Assembly: GCA_902530215.1 (NCBI GenBank)
Contig: CABZZR010000001.1
Location: 96,800 to 160,799, forward strand
Reading direction: 5' to 3'
Origin: an uncultured Pelagibacteraceae bacterium
GTDB taxonomy: Bacteria; Pseudomonadota; Alphaproteobacteria; Pelagibacterales; Pelagibacteraceae
DNA: 64,000 nucleotides
Shown: in pieces, positions 63,622-64,000 of the stretch
Layout: every line of letters begins with the position of its first letter
Numbering within the stretch: the stretch's first letter is position 1
Notes under the pieces: generated by a model
Database searches by the model: none
The model's input: the letters and a program-made list of their open reading frames with translations, nothing else
What the model was told of the DNA's origin: nothing
Translations under genes and position numbers: made by a program

Positions 63622-63780
63622 AATAACTCTTTTTACCCCATCTGTCGGTTTACCTGAGAGATTTGCTCCTTCGGTGAGGCTTAAGCCTTCTTTCCAGAGT
63701 TATTACATACGGTCCTTTTGCCTGAGAGTTTCCGGGGTGGTTGCTCCTTCGGCGCTACATTTAAGTAGTCTCTTCCGTAG
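63622..63780 (-). promoter_or_regulatory. Tandem glycine riboswitch upstream of gcvT
   Basis: Two glycine aptamers in series on the minus strand. Aptamer 1 (about 63779-63708): P1 TACGG pairs with CCGTA; core GCCGAAGGAGCAA and CTCTCAGGCAAAAGGACC. Aptamer 2 (about 63698-63641): P1 TCTG with CAGA; core CACCGAAGGAGCAA and CTCTCAGGTAAA. Linker of a few bases between them. Directly before the ATG, AGAGTTATT (63630-63622) can pair perfectly with AATAACTCT (63704-63696), which overlaps the P1 strand of aptamer 2. Tandem glycine riboswitches on gcvT are known from SAR11. No clear -35/-10 was identified in 63781-63822. Confidence 0.95.
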
Positions 63781-63822
63781 GTAAAAAATTTAGCATAATT
63801 TTGGAGCTTAAAAAAGTTGTAT

Positions 63823-64000
63823 TTAAGAAACTTTAGTATTTGTAAGTGAATAAAATTGAATAATTACAGCAAATATAACTATAAATCCTCCAATTAATAC
63901 TATCATTGGTGGATTCTCGTTTGCAAAAAGCCAAGCCCATATTGGACCCAAAATAGCCTCTGTTAACATCAAAACTCCAACTGTAGCTGATGGAGTAGTT
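63823..64000 (-). CDS. DMT superfamily (EamA) transporter, 5' end beyond window
   Basis: The last 58 codons of a membrane transporter, ending in TAA at 63825-63823. The visible C-terminus (TEAILGPIWAWLFANENPPM, then a hydrophobic helix VLIGGFIVIFAVIIQF) is the classic final EamA repeat. It is upstream of the riboswitch and on the same strand, so the riboswitch leader begins within about 43 bp of its stop. Confidence 0.85.
   Translation of the reverse strand, partial: TTPSATVGVLMLTEAILGPIWAWLFANENPPMIVLIGGFIVIFAVIIQFYSLTNTKVS

Noticed and set aside
1..64000. CRISPR arrays, insertion sequences, tRNA or rRNA genes, phage genes
   Set aside because: I looked for spaced direct repeats, transposase motifs, cloverleaf sequences and integrase-like proteins and saw none; a dedicated scan (tRNAscan, Infernal) would be decisive.

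Overview
The window is AT-rich, gene-dense DNA with very short intergenic gaps and many 1-8 nt gene overlaps. Its content (trimethylamine monooxygenase, glycine betaine to sarcosine to glycine demethylation, a tandem glycine riboswitch ahead of gcvT, many small DMT transporters) points to a streamlined marine alphaproteobacterium of SAR11/Pelagibacterales type or a similar lineage. That taxonomic call is inference from gene content. I saw no tRNA, rRNA, CRISPR array, insertion sequence or phage gene. No gene-free stretch exceeds 300 bases; the longest (63622-63822) holds the riboswitch.

Layout. 1-806: trimethylamine monooxygenase, cut by the window edge. 943-10736: glycerol locus (glycerol kinase, six-gene ABC importer GlpV-S-T-P-Q-U, GpsA-like dehydrogenase, iron-dependent alcohol dehydrogenase), then a GYD-domain protein. 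11137-12633: two divergent glutamine amidotransferases whose start codons touch. 12630-17734: heterotetrameric sarcosine oxidase soxBDAG, divergent from formate-THF ligase (17832-19517). 19520-23550: an uncharacterised operon of luciferase-like monooxygenase, AA_synth/DUF1185 protein, alpha/beta hydrolase and aldehyde dehydrogenase. 23679-25076: SMR exporter, cupin and methyltransferase. 25133-28624: betaine-homocysteine methyltransferase and dimethylglycine dehydrogenase. 28680-31891: PIG-L, GNAT-like, hotdog thioesterase and a ProV ATPase without its permease. 31914-36640: DMT transporter, beta-hydroxyacid dehydrogenase, aldehyde dehydrogenase, inositol-phosphatase-like and GDPD genes. 36720-38379: a TauD/gamma-butyrobetaine-type oxygenase next to an HD-domain putative diiron oxygenase. 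38384-43186: rhodanese, YyaL-like protein, transporters. 43193-49860: pseudoazurin, molybdenum-cofactor genes and a sulfite dehydrogenase with its cytochrome c. 49947-53281: SufU-like scaffold, HPP protein, NAD formate dehydrogenase, FAD oxidoreductase. 53313-59277: TspO and a membrane-lipid cluster (SDRs, DUF3833, CFA synthase, DUF1365, FAD protein). 59287-63780: glycine cleavage genes gcvP-H-T behind the riboswitch. 63823-64000: partial DMT transporter.

Most of the window reads as an assembly line for methylated nitrogen compounds and one-carbon units. The oxygenase pair at 36720-38379 matches the architecture of TmpA/TmpB, which turn N-trimethyl-2-aminoethylphosphonate into glycine betaine plus phosphate. 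Betaine would then pass through BHMT, dimethylglycine dehydrogenase and sarcosine oxidase to glycine, and glycine to CO2, ammonia and methylene-THF through the glycine cleavage system. Formate-THF ligase and formate dehydrogenase would drain the C1 pool for ATP and NADH.

The most notable observations are the TmpAB-like pair, a single-base frameshift in gcvP at an A8 run, a riboswitch whose aptamer shares bases with a pairing onto the gcvT ribosome-binding region, complementary degeneracy of the two glycerol-importer ATPases, and a decayed second copy of the SufU C-terminus.
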